DNA of 64,000 bases from Trichinella spiralis. Its lineage: Eukaryota > Nematoda > Enoplea > Trichinellida > Trichinellidae. The position numbers and the translations under genes are program-made. The notes under the pieces were generated by a model. The model ran no database searches and had not been told where the DNA came from. It was given only the letters and a program-made list of their open reading frames with translations. Positions 22,662 to 35,397 of this stretch are shown here, piece by piece (positions within the stretch are counted from its first letter, which is position 1; every line of letters begins with the position of its first letter). The DNA is taken from NCBI GenBank assembly GCA_000181795.3, contig CM012953.1, forward strand, positions 13,271,520 through 13,335,519, read 5' to 3'.

Positions 22662-24863
22662 TTAACCAAATATTTTAAATGCGCTTTCACTGTATTGGCA
22701 GTTGTCATAATTCACTGGTTGAACGAGATTAAAAGCACGAACAAGACCATTGATGAAGTTCTTTTCTTCTAACCATTTTAAGACTTCATCCTCATATTTT
22801 TCTTTGAAAACATCCGGATCACGCACAAGCACGGCAACAGGATAGCGGATCCAATTGGAAACAATTGCATAATCATATCCACGATTTCCAAGAGAATCTT
22901 CACTAACTGGACCAACTTTATATACCCAAACTAAGATAATAAAAGAACCATAAAAAGTGAATCAAATTGCGACCTTTTAATTTGTTTTTTTGTTACATTA
23001 CACATATTAATAATCTGCATGCTTGAAGCAGATAGGCACTTTAATTTATTAATAAACATCAATACACTAGTACGTTTATAAATATAAATTAATCTGTTTG
23101 TTTTTTGCTCTTTTATATTTAATCAACTTACAAGGAAGGGGGTCAGATGATTCACTGGTGTGCATTTGAAGCATGCCTGGTTGACGACCTCCGCGAAATG
23201 CATAACCAATTGAATATCGAACTTGACCAAAATCAGAACCCTCTCGATAAATTTTCAATGCAGTAAAAGTGGCAGTTTTGCCATTTTCTGTCAAACCACC
23301 AACTATAACAATGCTAATTATCTTTCTATATTGTAAATGCAACGCAAATCTATCAAAAAAAACAATATTTTAAAAGTAAACTATTTAAAATTTTTTAGAT
23401 ATTCAGGAGCATCTAATATTTAATAATGTAATCCAAACTCCATTTCTTGAAGTGATAGAAAACAATTTAAACAGTTTAAGGAAATAATTTTTAAAAAGAA
23501 ATTATTTTAGCTTTCATTAATCAGCCTTTTATTTTTTACTTACAATGATGAACTATGCAACGATCTTCTGTTGCTCTTGGACTGTTGATCCCCTATAAAA
23601 GTGATACTTTTGAAAAGAAGTTCAATATTTGTGTACTTTATTTCAACAAACCTCAAACCAACGTCCCATAAATTGAGCTAAATTTAAGTTGGGCATTTCT
23701 GGAACCAACGCGTCAGTAATATTGTCTGCCATATTTTGCAAAGCGTCAGGTTTTATTAGTGATGTTACGTTAGTTTTCTGCATAATTTTTTTTCCAATAG
23801 CAGCTGAAAAAGTAAGTTTTATAACATGATGGAATTAAGTTAGAAATTATTAGCAATATTTTATATAATTTCTTACAAATTAATCCCATCACGTCGACTT
23901 TCTGATTTGGAGAAGTTATTCCAGGGAAAATACTTGGAAGAGAGGGAAGTCCGGCCACTGGAGGTCCACGGGGTGCAACACCAGTAGGAAGTGCAGCTTG
24001 ATCAAGTCCAGCTGAAGTAGTTGATTAGTAATTTTTTATATTGAAAGCCAAAACAAGACAAAATGATAAATAATTAATTTTCACTCACTGACGCTGGTGA
24101 TTTTTTTCCCCAAACCTTTGAGAATTTCCAACAATCCTTTTTGTGACAGCGGATTGCTGCTGACGGCGGCCGCGGGGGAATTTTGGTCCTCTTTCAACAG
24201 AGGTATGTTTTTCAGCATTGGGTTGAGCACATCTCTGGTCAAGCCGACGACGTCGATCGAAGATTTGCCTGGTGCAGGTTGATTGGCGAACGCTTGAGAA
24301 ACTCCGCTGCCGAATTGTTTGAGCGATTGCAGATCTTTTGGAAAAGCATTTTGGAAATCGGATAAAATTGGCATCCCCTTGGCAGCCAACTCTTGACCGG
24401 TTAATTTGAAGGCGTTCATACCGTCGGTGTGAAATAAATTCTGCGACTCTCGGAGCACACTACTCAATCCTGGGGCGGTGGCTATTTTCGGATCTCGTCT
24501 AGTATCTACCGTGTTCAGGGCCGGAAATTGTGGGGGTTCAATTTTCACCGACTGCTGCTGCTCTGTGGGCAGTTGCAGAATCGATGCTGAAGAATCTTCA
24601 CTTTTGGCCATTTGTCCAGAAAATGGGTGACTGTCGAAAGAATCGATCGGCGCCTGTCGAAATATCGACTCCACTGGCACCAGCGGTGAAGGGGCGGTGG
24701 CTTGCGACGGGTTGGGCTTTCTGAAATTCACCTCACTCTGATATTGCAAAACTACCGGCTTTGATCGAATTCGAGTCATCAGAAGTTCCTCGTGATTGTT
24801 CGCCAATGAAATGCGAAAAATTAAAATACAAATCAACAGTCGATAAAGCATTGTAAGTACCAT
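22662..24863 (-). CDS. Secreted lipocalin with long low-complexity N-terminal extension
   Basis: Six exons (24089-24863, 23877-24011, 23652-23803, 23544-23592, 23132-23302, 22662-22930) give 516 aa with closing phases. The start region has ATGs at 24863 and 24851. Both lead into a signal peptide (LYRLLICILIFRISLANN). Residues 25-340 are Pro/Ser/Gln/Leu-rich with no recognised domain. The C-terminal 175 residues are a lipocalin: the GxW signature is in AQFMGRWFE (W352), then SPRATEDRCIVHH, RYSIGYAFRGGRQPGML, VWVYKVGPV and YDYAIVSNWIRYPVAVLVRD. Lipocalins carry small lipophilic ligands; apical-matrix roles are known for nematode lipocalin-related proteins. The ligand and orthologue are unknown. 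Two GCs in the C-terminal domain could form the usual disulfide. Confidence 0.85.
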
Positions 24864-26023
24864 GGGATGACCGGCAGCAGCACTAGCAGCAACAACAATA
24901 ACAACAACAACAAACGGCAAAGTCAGCGTTTTGTGACTTTCAGATCAGAGTGCGTTGAATTGGCGCCGACGATGCGCAGCTTCAAATCTCAGTTTTGTCA
25001 GTTCATTGACCATTTTATTGAATAGATAACTGAAGGTACAACAATACGGGTCACGTCTTTGGTCGTTGAACTGAACTAAAATTTACCATTACACTGCTTT
25101 CAGTGCAACTTCGTGAACCCACCGGTGACGGTTTGCTACATCACACACAAAGTGAATAAGCAGAAAATTAAAAAAAAACCACAATAAGACGGAGAAATAT
25201 ACCATCATAACCCCTCAAGAACAGGAAGCAGCACTGGGAGAAGAATTCAACCCTCCCACTTTTCTTTTTCAATTGTGGAATATATATTAAAAAAATATAT
25301 ATCAATTGTTAAATTACACTTTTTATTGAATATTATAATACATTTTTATTGTTTTTTTTAAATAAGCTAATAACTAACAATGGCACTTTTTTGAAAAAAG
25401 GCCTTTCATTTAAATTGCTAATTTGTTACTTGCTGCTGTTCGTTCAATTTTAAAATTTCATTTATAATCTTCAATAAAATTATTTTAATATTTCAATTCG
25501 ATGAAATGCAACTTATTTTGTTGTAAAAATTTAAAAAATTTTACCTGCCAAAATAAAGTAGTCCAAGGTTGTGTTATTTTAATTTCAATTGTAATATACA
25601 GTTGCTCATTTGAAAACAAGTAATTTTTCATTTTGCAAATGAACTTTTCACGTTTAAAAGACCAATTTAAACGACTAATTATGCTTATCGTGTGTATTTA
25701 TTTGTGATATTTCAAAAGTATTATTATTTCTGATAACAGGAAAAAAATTATTTGCAGTTATATTTTCAGGAACAATAATAATTTCTTGATGTATTTGCAT
25801 TTTACCATAAGCAAATAATTTAAATGCAAACTTCATTAGTTTAATGCTAAATTTATTAAAACTAAAATTAATATAAAGTGAAAGTTATGAACAACATCAT
25901 TGAAATTTTTTAGATTAAGAAATGTTCATTTCCAAAAAGGCAATGCTAAACAAATTTGTATAAAGAAACAAACACAGCTTAGAAATTTATTGCAACTTTG
26001 AAAAGCTAAATCACACTACGATG
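24864..26023. other. Upstream region of the lipocalin gene
   Basis: About 1.16 kb to the stop of the neuropeptide gene on the same strand. The first 350 bp (24864-25220) are less AT-rich and include a (CAA)n run at 24890-24912. No coding exon is seen. Confidence 0.55.
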
Positions 26024-26544
26024 TTAACCGAAACGTACAAATTCATTTTTTCGCTTTATCTTCTCCTCTAAAATAAATGCAATTAACTTTTGATAAAATT
26101 ATCATATGCCAGTTTATACTTACCATCCAAGTTCATATTTCTACCAAATCTTACAAACAATGCTTTACCACCTAAAAACAGATTTACTTTTATAATTAAA
26201 ATTTTGAAAAAATCCAGTAAAATAATTAATTATTCGACTTTCAATTTCATCGTATGATTTATCAATTTATTACTGTTTAAACTTTTTTAATCATCAAAAA
26301 ATTATATTGAATTAGTGAAACTGAATTTGTTAATTTCACCTTTATCTGTTGCTTTCTTAATAAATGATGGACTTCGTTGAATGACTGGACTGACATTTTG
26401 ACAAAGTTCAGAATCCGAGCCATAAAGCATTACGCAAGCCTCATAAAGTGACGCAGCTTCTGTATTTTCCATATATTGACCCAGTGAAAAATTGATCAGC
26501 AAAGCAATGCAAAGTTGGACAGCGAAATAGTTGTACATATGCAT
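26024..26544 (-). CDS. FMRFamide-like peptide (FLP) precursor
   Basis: Three exons (26340-26544, 26124-26171, 26024-26067) give 98 aa with closing phases. The product has a signal peptide (MHMYNYFAVQLCIALLINF, cleavage near SLGQ), a spacer with two Cys, and two RFamide units. The first is ALFVRFG followed by Arg (exon 2). The second is KNEFVRFG, directly after a KR cleavage site, with the amidation Gly as the last residue before the stop (exon 3). Upstream KK and downstream IKR are dibasic convertase sites. KNEFVRFamide differs from the Ascaris peptide AF1 (KNEFIRFamide, flp-8 in C. elegans) by Ile to Val. The peptides should be amidated neuromodulators acting on G-protein-coupled receptors. 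The flp number is not assigned because one precursor here carries two different peptides. Confidence 0.87.
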
Positions 26545-29500
26545 AGTGCAGATTTACTTGTTCAATTAAATCTAAATTCAGATATAATTATTTTAAAATA
26601 ATATTACACATCAGTATATGAAATATTCTTTTTTATAAATTCAGCTTTAAAATATATGAGTGCAGGATACTGAACAGACAAGTAGTTTTCACATTTCTCA
26701 AACATAACACTACAAATTATTGTAATTCTTCTTTATAAAATTTTCTCTAGTTATAAGTCCAAAAACATTTTCAGATTTCCAGTTAAAAGTGTAGAGTTTA
26801 TAAATGTTATCAAATGTAAATATTAAAATAAGATCTCAGAGATAAAGCACTACTAAATAAAGAAATATATAATTAATGTTGAACTAGGCTTGATTTATAG
26901 TTAAAACTGCAATAATCTTTATTCTACACTTTATTTATTGCAATTCATTCTTTTAATTATTACTCAAAATTCGCTTACAAATGTTTTTTAGTACTTACAA
27001 TTTATCACATATTTTATAAGTGTAATTATCCTCTACTATTTTTTTCATTAAATATCAAATTTACATGACAATATTCACTGAATGTTAAACAAGATAAATT
27101 ACTAACCACTCTTACGTCATCCAAGTCAGAGAACTTTTCAGCTAATAAATAATCTACGAACGTTAATATTATATAACAGTTATTTGTAATTTGTAAGGAA
27201 CGTGATGGGCTATCCGAACGCTTTGTAACTAATAATTTAAGCAATTACGTAAATGACAGTTTAAAGAAAAAATCGATTGTTATTATAAAAGGCCACTTTC
27301 TTCAGAAATCAAAGAAATATTATTCATCTTGTTATTATCATTATTCATTCAAATTATGTATATGTGTATCAAATCTAAGCCTGAGTTGTAAAGTCTGAAG
27401 AGGAAACTGAACCATTATTCAATATGGTGTCCAATATGTATTATTTATTCTTCACCGCTTGTTTTACCAAAGTTGAAGTGCCATTTTTGAGAGTAGCTAA
27501 TGCAGCAGAAGATATATTGTTCCAAAATATATGGACGAAGAAAAAAGCACTACGAATATGCATTAGTAAAAATAATTAAGATGAGAAGGCAACGTTTGTC
27601 GGCAATAATGCTTTTCATATTACACGAAATATTAAATGACAACTGCGTCTGCTTACATAAATTCAAAACTAAATATCATCACATTTTAAAGTTGAAAATT
27701 TTGTTCTTTTTTTGGCGTAGGCGTTGAAGAAATTATCCGCATCATAAAATTACAAACTACATATTACGCTTGGATAGCATTAAAATTATCTTGAGCATTG
27801 ATTCATCTATTGAACAATTAATTCAGCTATACAAAAGGAGAAATAAAGTAATCATGGTGTTAAATGTAATTTTATTTTTTAAATTAAGCAAAAAAATTAA
27901 AGTTGGTTCTTAAAGTGTACATCACCTTCCTGGAAATGTAAATTATGCACTGGCTGTAATAATCATTAAATTACGCCTACACCTGCCGGTGAAATACTAC
28001 TCTTGTAGACATTATCTGTTAATAATAACGTTGGCAAAGATTTTATTCCCTGACTTTCTGATCTAAAATCGAACTTCACGGATACTCCTCCCCATGACGC
28101 TAAATTTAACGCTGAACTGACCCTGGGGTTTGCTTTAATTCAAAGCAGATTGTGCCTAATTAAACTTTGCTTAATAAGTAAATTAGTAAAATTGCAAAAT
28201 CAAAAGCCATACAATTCAATAAACGCTAATGTATACTCCTTTGTAAAATCACAAATTTCAAAGACGAATTATTACATTATTCTAATTATTTACTTGGAAC
28301 AAATATATTTACTTGAACGAGTGTTTTCTTTGAATATTTGAAGTAAATTGCTAAACTGAAAGAAACAAAAGCAAAAACCAGAGATGTTCTAAGGAAAGTG
28401 AAATCGAAATTCGTGAAAATCTTAAAAAGTGTTTCTAAAGATTCCAAAAATTCCTTCAATAAAATAAAATAAAATAATTTGCTTTAAAAACTAAAATAAT
28501 GAAAGAGATTACATTTAAATTATTTAGCATTGCAAAATTACTTGATATTTTTCTGAAAAATATAAAATATTACACTAAAATTGCATACTAAAGACTGCAA
28601 GATGTTGGTAAAAAATAGACTGATAAATGCAAAATATAAAATATTTTTTCTCAACAGATAAAGAAAATTCTTTTTGCAAATTTACAAAAGAATGCTAAAA
28701 GAAAAAATACAATAATTTATTGATGAATTTCTTATGATGATAGATTTTATTAAAATGTTCTCATATTACAAGTTGATGTAAAATATCATACCGAAATATG
28801 AAGCAATGGAATTGGTTGAAGTGCTATGGAGAGAATAAGCAGCTGGAAAAAGAAAAGCAACTAAGAAGAAAGAGGAGATGATTTTCGTGTCAACTTTTCG
28901 GTACGAAAAAAAGCGTGAACAAAATTCATCGGCTGCACTCATCCATAAAATATACTTCTTATAATTGAATAAAGAAAACGATTAGCACGTTATAGAGTTT
29001 GAGTGATTGACAAGTGGGATACATCCGGGAGGGCCGCTTATTTAATTGTCGACATTTATTTCACTGGATCTTGTAGAATGTCTCTCTTTGTCCTTTGCTT
29101 GAGCGGATGTATAAAAATTGAATTTACTACAGCCACATTAAGGAAATTCTAATAAGTTTTTTATTACTTTGAACACGGCTTAATTTTCGCATATTCAGCG
29201 TTATTACGCATTTTCAAACCATCTCACACAAAGCAGAAAAGTAGTAAAAATATTGTCTTCTGAAAAGTGATTACCGAATTGAATAACGGGGGAGTATTTG
29301 GAACCAAAATATACGTCCCCTCCCGCGAAATGTTTTCAAATAAAATTTCTAAAATGAAAAATTTTATTATAACTACATATCATCAATATTTCCTTTGACG
29401 CAGATTCTGCCTTTTGTCAATTTTTGAGAATTCTTCACTGACACCCTCCCTCATTGGAAATTGTCATCTTTTCTACAAGTAGTACGAAGAAAGAAAGAAA

Positions 29501-32500
29501 AGAAAACTATATGCATATATCTACTCAAAATAATGGAAAATATCTAAAATATGAAAAAGTATAATTTAACAAACTTCTCTCGAACAAAACTTGACGTTAA
29601 GGCTTTTCTAAATTCGAAAAAGATATTTTTGTCCTAAATGCATCAGCACTGAGAGAGATACAAAATTGCAAACTGATCATTGAAATGTTGCATTTGCAAA
29701 TAAGTGTTAAAGTGCTTAATAAATTATCAAAATACGACATCAAGGTTTTAAAGCTGTTACATTTACATTCTTCATCATTAAGCAAAAGTTTGCATTTAAG
29801 TGGAAAGCAGTTGAAAAGGATACATAACGTCAATTTTAGCTTAAATATGCTTCATCTTTATGTAATAAATGTAGATGCAAAAGAAAATTATATAAAAAAC
29901 ATTAACAACGTGATCAATAAAGGGGGGGGGGCATTCCGCTTAATGAAATCAACAGCTCAATATCATTTCAATTCTGATATTTAATTATAAATATTATACT
30001 GACAAGATTTGTATAACAATACAAAACAAAGCGTTACTTTTTGCAAGCATTTAAAATAAAAATATATAATTAATACAGGCCATTATTTGAGACATGTTCT
30101 TAATGATTGATGAATTGAAAAATATGAAAAACGAAGTAAAATTCACACCATTTGATAATTGATAATGAAGTAAATTTTTAGTAGCTTTTAGACTACAAAA
30201 ATAAAAAAATGATAAAATATTACAAAAGTTTTGAAATTTTACTTATGCGTGTAAATGTGATTATATTTGGCAAACATATCAGACTTGAAAAGATGAATAT
30301 GCATTTTAAAGAATTTTGAACGTTCTTTAAACAGTTTTGCAACAAATTTCAGTGCTTTTATTATGACTTCAAAGCATTAAAATTATTTTAGTATTACTTC
30401 CTAATGTACTTATGCATAATGTTGAAAATGTTTTATTGTAGTTACATTACATATATTTAATATTTATATGCAAGCTTATTTATCATTGATTTCTTTAACT
30501 GTTTAAATAGCTATAAATTTCTGGAACATTTTTTTATAGAATTATTTTATTGATAAAAATACTTTTAAAAAATCCTACAAATCAGTTGTTGAAATGAATG
30601 TATTAATTTAGGCAAAAAAATTAATTCATGCTTTTCAAAGCGTGCTCATAATTTTACTTCTTATACTCCATAAGCGATAATTTGCCGTATTTGATTTTTT
30701 TGTTTTTTTTTACTTCACTTACTGTAAAAAATATTTCATCATCTTAACATTGAAATATGCAGTCCATTAAGCAGATTTCATTTGTTCAATTGTAACAATT
30801 TTGCAATGCATAATTCACCCAATATTGCAAAAGAAAAACTGTTGGTAAAAATCTACCAGTGAAAAGCATTAAAAAAGATTAGAACTATTTATCATGCTTG
30901 TAGCAAATATTAAATTAAACACTGAGCAAAATGAACATCTCATCATTTTTTCTTGCCATCGCGAATAAAGAACATGTGTAAAAAATGCATTATAATGAAA
31001 TATCAATTTTTTAAATTAAAGCTAATTAAATCAAACTGCTACAAAATATATTTTAAAAATAGTGAATGCATTTAACTATTTTTTGACTAAAAAATTCACA
31101 TCGAGGTGATGTCAATATTTCATGAAAATGATCTCATCTAATCTAATCTAACAATCTAATACGAAACACTTATACAAGTACTGAGAAAGTACAAATTACA
31201 AGCATATTTTATGATAAAGAACGCATTTGATTTCGGAAAGTAGTAATGTTGCATATTATAATGCTTAAAATGTTAAATAAATAAAACAGTACTTTAAAAA
31301 ATTCGTTTTTTTCATTATTTAATTGATCAAATAAAATTGGATAAACTGAACATACAGTACAGCACTATAGCAAACTTTCAGCACATTGAATTTCATTAAT
31401 TACAACTACAAGAAATGAATGATTCATTAGACTTATTTTTTTTCAAATAATATAAATATAATTGTATCAAAACTGACAAAATGTTAAATTATGCTTTATA
31501 TTGTTGAAATTCATAGTGAAAATAAAACAGTTACATTTACAAGTGTAACTTTACAGAATATTCAACTGTTTAATGTAAAATTGCTCAATAATATTATATC
31601 TTTTTAAAAAATAGCTCAATGTTTATTTTTAAATAAAACTTTTTATAAAATGTCAAAACAAATAAAACATTGGAATGCAATTCATAAAGTTTATTTGCAT
31701 TTTATTAACATAAATTTTTTTAACATCAGCCATCATAATTACACTTGAATATAAAGCAATATGCAAATAAAATGAAATTTAAATGTAGAAAAAAAAGTAA
31801 AAATAAAAATTGCCTTACGTGAAATTATAAATATTTGAATGTATGTGAAGCTGATAAAGGTATACAAAATTGGATTTTTTCCTTCTATGATAGACAGATT
31901 TAAACTACAGTGCAATGACGACAGATGGTCGGTGTAGTAGTTGAACAGTATTGACTATTTTGAATGCACTAAGAGAGGCTATAATTTCTCAAATGAAGCA
32001 ATTGCATTTCTTATCGTTTTTAAAGTAAATCACTTAGTTGACGTTTAAATAAAAGCCAGCCTCGTAAATGTACATCAGTAAATAGCTCCGTTACCGAAGC
32101 AACGCTTTCATTTATTCTGCTTCATTTTCCCATTCACATTCAGCAAAGCATTGGCATTTTGTAAAACTTAAGTGTTGCTATGAATAAAACTGCCATGTAT
32201 AATATATACACGACAATTTCCACTGTGTAGATTACATCTCTATTGTTTAAATTGCACATTAAAAACTTATCTTCATTGACAATATATATATATATATATT
32301 TATACAATCATTATTAATATTGACTTATTTATTTAAAAAATTAAAATACTTTCAAAAAATATCCTTTCATGTTGATGCTATGTTTAAAAAAAGAACATCG
32401 CAAGCAATGATGCACTGTACAACGATGGAAATAATACCTGATGACAAATTGGAAATTATTGCTTCTCATTTTGAGTGAAAATAATGAACAAAAAATACAT

Positions 32501-32588
32501 TTAATAATATTTAAATTATTGCATATTTGTGCTTGAAAAAAATGAACAATAGAAATTTTACAACAAAAAAACAGATCGATTCATGATT
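26545..32588. other. 6 kb AT-rich gene desert
   Basis: Between the neuropeptide gene and VPS18 I find no supported gene. Frames at 29597-29984 on both strands overlap each other and are A/T-driven. There is a G9-10 run near 29922-29931 and a (TA)n tract at 32281-32299. A less AT-rich patch at 27966-28143 is listed separately, and 28990-29080 and 29280-29330 are also slightly G+C richer but not coding. The FLP promoter must lie at the left end. Confidence 0.55.
27966..28143 (-). other. Orphan open frame without ATG, unrecognised
   Basis: A minus-strand frame bounded by a TGA upstream and TAA downstream reads 58 residues, including SSALNLASWGGVSVKFDF and ISPAGVGVI. Its composition is much more protein-like than the surrounding AT-rich frames. 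No start codon and no clear acceptor were found. It may be a lost exon or the remnant of a mobile element; I do not recognise it. Confidence 0.25.
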
Positions 32589-35397
32589 TCAATGTGTCCA
32601 TTGGGCGTGCTGTGTTGAATCAGGCAATGAAGAAAGAAAAGGCACATCAACAACACTAAAAAAATAATTAAAAAAAAACAAGATTCATTAGAATGCTTTC
32701 AAAAAATGAGCATTCAAATGATTTGCTTACTTTGCAATATAATCGCCACAGAATGGACAACTTTCCGATTCATAATTAATATTTTCAATTACATTTTCGG
32801 CGCATACTGAGGATCCTTTGAAAATAAAACAAAAATCACACGTATATATATAGTAATTAAAACAAAATTACTCATATTTTTTCTGGACATACATGACCGC
32901 AAATAGTTAATCTAAATTCATATATTATAAATAATAATAATAATAGCTATTTTTTCAATATCACAAAACTTCTTTTTCAAAGCAAGTAGAATGAAATTCA
33001 TGCAGACATGGGAAGATCAGCAGCTGATCTGACTGAGAAGATCTTGAGCCACATGAAGAACACATTGTGCTTGGTTTTACAATGTTATAACTGAAGAACA
33101 AAAAAATTATTAATATTAATAGTAATAATAATAATAATAACTTTTATTGATAAAGTAATGAAAATTGATACAAAACAAACCCTTTGCTTTGTACTTCCAA
33201 CTGCTGTTTAATAGCAAGAGAAACTTCTTGAATTTCTTCTTGGGTTTTCTGAATATCATCAACTTTACGTGCAACTCTTGTAAGATAATTCAACAATTTG
33301 TCCTAGAAAATCATTCAAAATTTATAATTAACAAATTGCATAAGAAAACAACAATTTAAACTTTAGCATCTTCACTAATGGTAGATTCTGGAAACTGAGA
33401 TACAAGTTCCTGCAGGTTCGCCGCGGTGCCTTCTTCAGTATCGCTGAACAATGATGACGCAGAAGATGCAGTTTGAGATTGCGGAATGTAACCGGATATT
33501 TCTTCAATAAGAGGTACACATATGTATATATATATCTATTCTACAGATATACATTAAAAAAAACAAAATAACTTACCTAACTGTTGTCGAAAAAGAGTCA
33601 ATCCTTGACCATCACGATCGAATAAAGTTGGTTCATTTTCAAAGGCAGGAAACAATTCCTGAAATAAAGTTATTAAAAGAAATTGATCAGCATTTGCACC
33701 GATTTCTCAATGTAACCATAAATAAATTTCAATTATCCCATTAACAATGACATTTGCAATTTTCTCCAATACATCCTTTCTCCCTCTCCCTCTCATTTAT
33801 TCACTTCGAAAACAAATTAACATTTCAGCATTTCCATTTTCTCATTTAATATTAATATTTTAAATAACCTCATCAAATTGAACCAAAATTACCCAATCTC
33901 TGTTAGAACAGTTTTAAAACGAATATAGACTAGAAAAAAAACATCAATAATGTGTGCTGTATTGAAATGATGAAGTATAATGAAATGAGTAATTCGTCTT
34001 TCTTTTTTACTTGACTTTTAGATTTATCGTAATAAATTTGCCACTCTTTCAAAGCGTCAACCATATGCGGACCGGCAAAGTCACCAACAAGCATCAACGC
34101 TTGGTCAATATCGAAGCAAGGATTGTGAAAAATCTAAGCACAAAATAAAAATCAACACAAAAAATATTAATTACCCAAAATTATCTTAACCTCCAAAAAA
34201 GGCTTTAAATCAGCTTCACTTTTACCGGCAAAGCGAGCAAAGACGGAAAAAATATAATTTTGGACAAATTTATTTTTCACCACCATGCGATTCTCTTTCG
34301 ACGCCACGTAACCAATAATTCGCAATATCTTCATAATGCAAATAAAAGTTAAATCAAGTTATACTCGACAAATATTTATGCTCTTTATTCTATTACATCT
34401 TTTTCATGTAGCTGGAGACGATACAACGGTGGCAGTAAGTCGACGGAACCCAACGAACCAAAAAGCAATTCCAATTTTGATGAAGGCAAATAAGCAATGG
34501 AATCAATCAAATAAATAAAATATGACAAATATACATTCGGATTTTTCTACAATAATAAATATATTTTACTACTATTGTATATATCATATTAGCAATAAAT
34601 TTGAGATGCATGAAAATTTTAATTTACAAAAAAAAGCTTCATGTTTTATCAATCAAACTAACTAACTCTATGCACAACGTAACCGAAGTAATCTTACCGG
34701 TGCTGCGCTGATCATCGAGTCCAACGCTTCTTCGTAACGTTTATGCTGAATTTGCAAAGGAACTAATTCCACATAATCTACACAATAATTAATAATAAAT
34801 ATATTATAAAATCAACATAAATAAAATCGACTGTATGTTTTAAAAAAACTATAAAATGTTGAACAACGCGTAGTTTTTGAAATTTTCAATTCCTAGATCA
34901 ATTCGAGAAAATTACTTTTCAAAAGTTGTAAACAGCCCATCAAATTTTCCACTTCACCATAACTACTCATCATTTCAATGAATATTTTTGGATGAGCTAG
35001 GATAACATCCTTAATATAACAATAAATGATCAATAAATTATTATCCAATAAATAATTTCATACTTTCACTTCATCCAACGCACAAAGGGGTTGTCTTTCT
35101 ACAGTTGAATTTGAATTCTCTTCGTCGCCAGAAATTCTATACCATGTGAAGGATAAGTTCAAACGACGCAATTCTGACAAGTGAATTTGCATCAACCAAG
35201 TAACTATTAAAGTTCTCCAAATTTCATCCTACGTAATATTTTATTTTGATAAATTTTTTAAACTGACAAAAAGCCGCTTAAACTACGCACTTTTCTGTTC
35301 AATTCTTTCAGTTTTTCCAACAAAAAAGATTTCAGTTCATTTGTCTTTTGATTATGAAGCAATTTTAACACCGTCACTTCAAAATTCGAAACCATAC
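32589..35397 (-). CDS. VPS18: VPS18 (HOPS/CORVET subunit), C-terminal half only
   Basis: Thirteen exons (35291-35397, 35064-35228, 34916-35009, 34698-34777, 34191-34328, 34011-34133, 33577-33658, 33362-33501, 33181-33302, 32970-33090, 32872-32911, 32731-32815, 32589-32655) encode 453 aa from an ATG at 35395. VPS18 is a core subunit of the HOPS and CORVET tethers on late and early endosomes and vacuoles. Matches to human VPS18 in order: ELKSFLLEKL, VTWLMQIHLSEL, QHKRYEEALDSM, QNYIFSVFARF, a coiled coil (VARKVDDIQKTQEEIQEV), and a RING-like end with CSSCG, FPCLHEFHSTC and CPFCGDYIA. Human VPS18 is about 970 aa, and the beta-propeller plus early solenoid are missing. No propeller exon is visible in the 2.7 kb upstream. 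The first exon may be spliced to a distant exon (acceptor TTTAAG) or start the protein after trans-splicing. Confidence 0.8.

Noticed and set aside
29597-29984. Two opposing frames of 78 and 99 residues
   Set aside because: They overlap each other, are rich in Leu/Ile/Lys/Asn from AT content, and have no domain.
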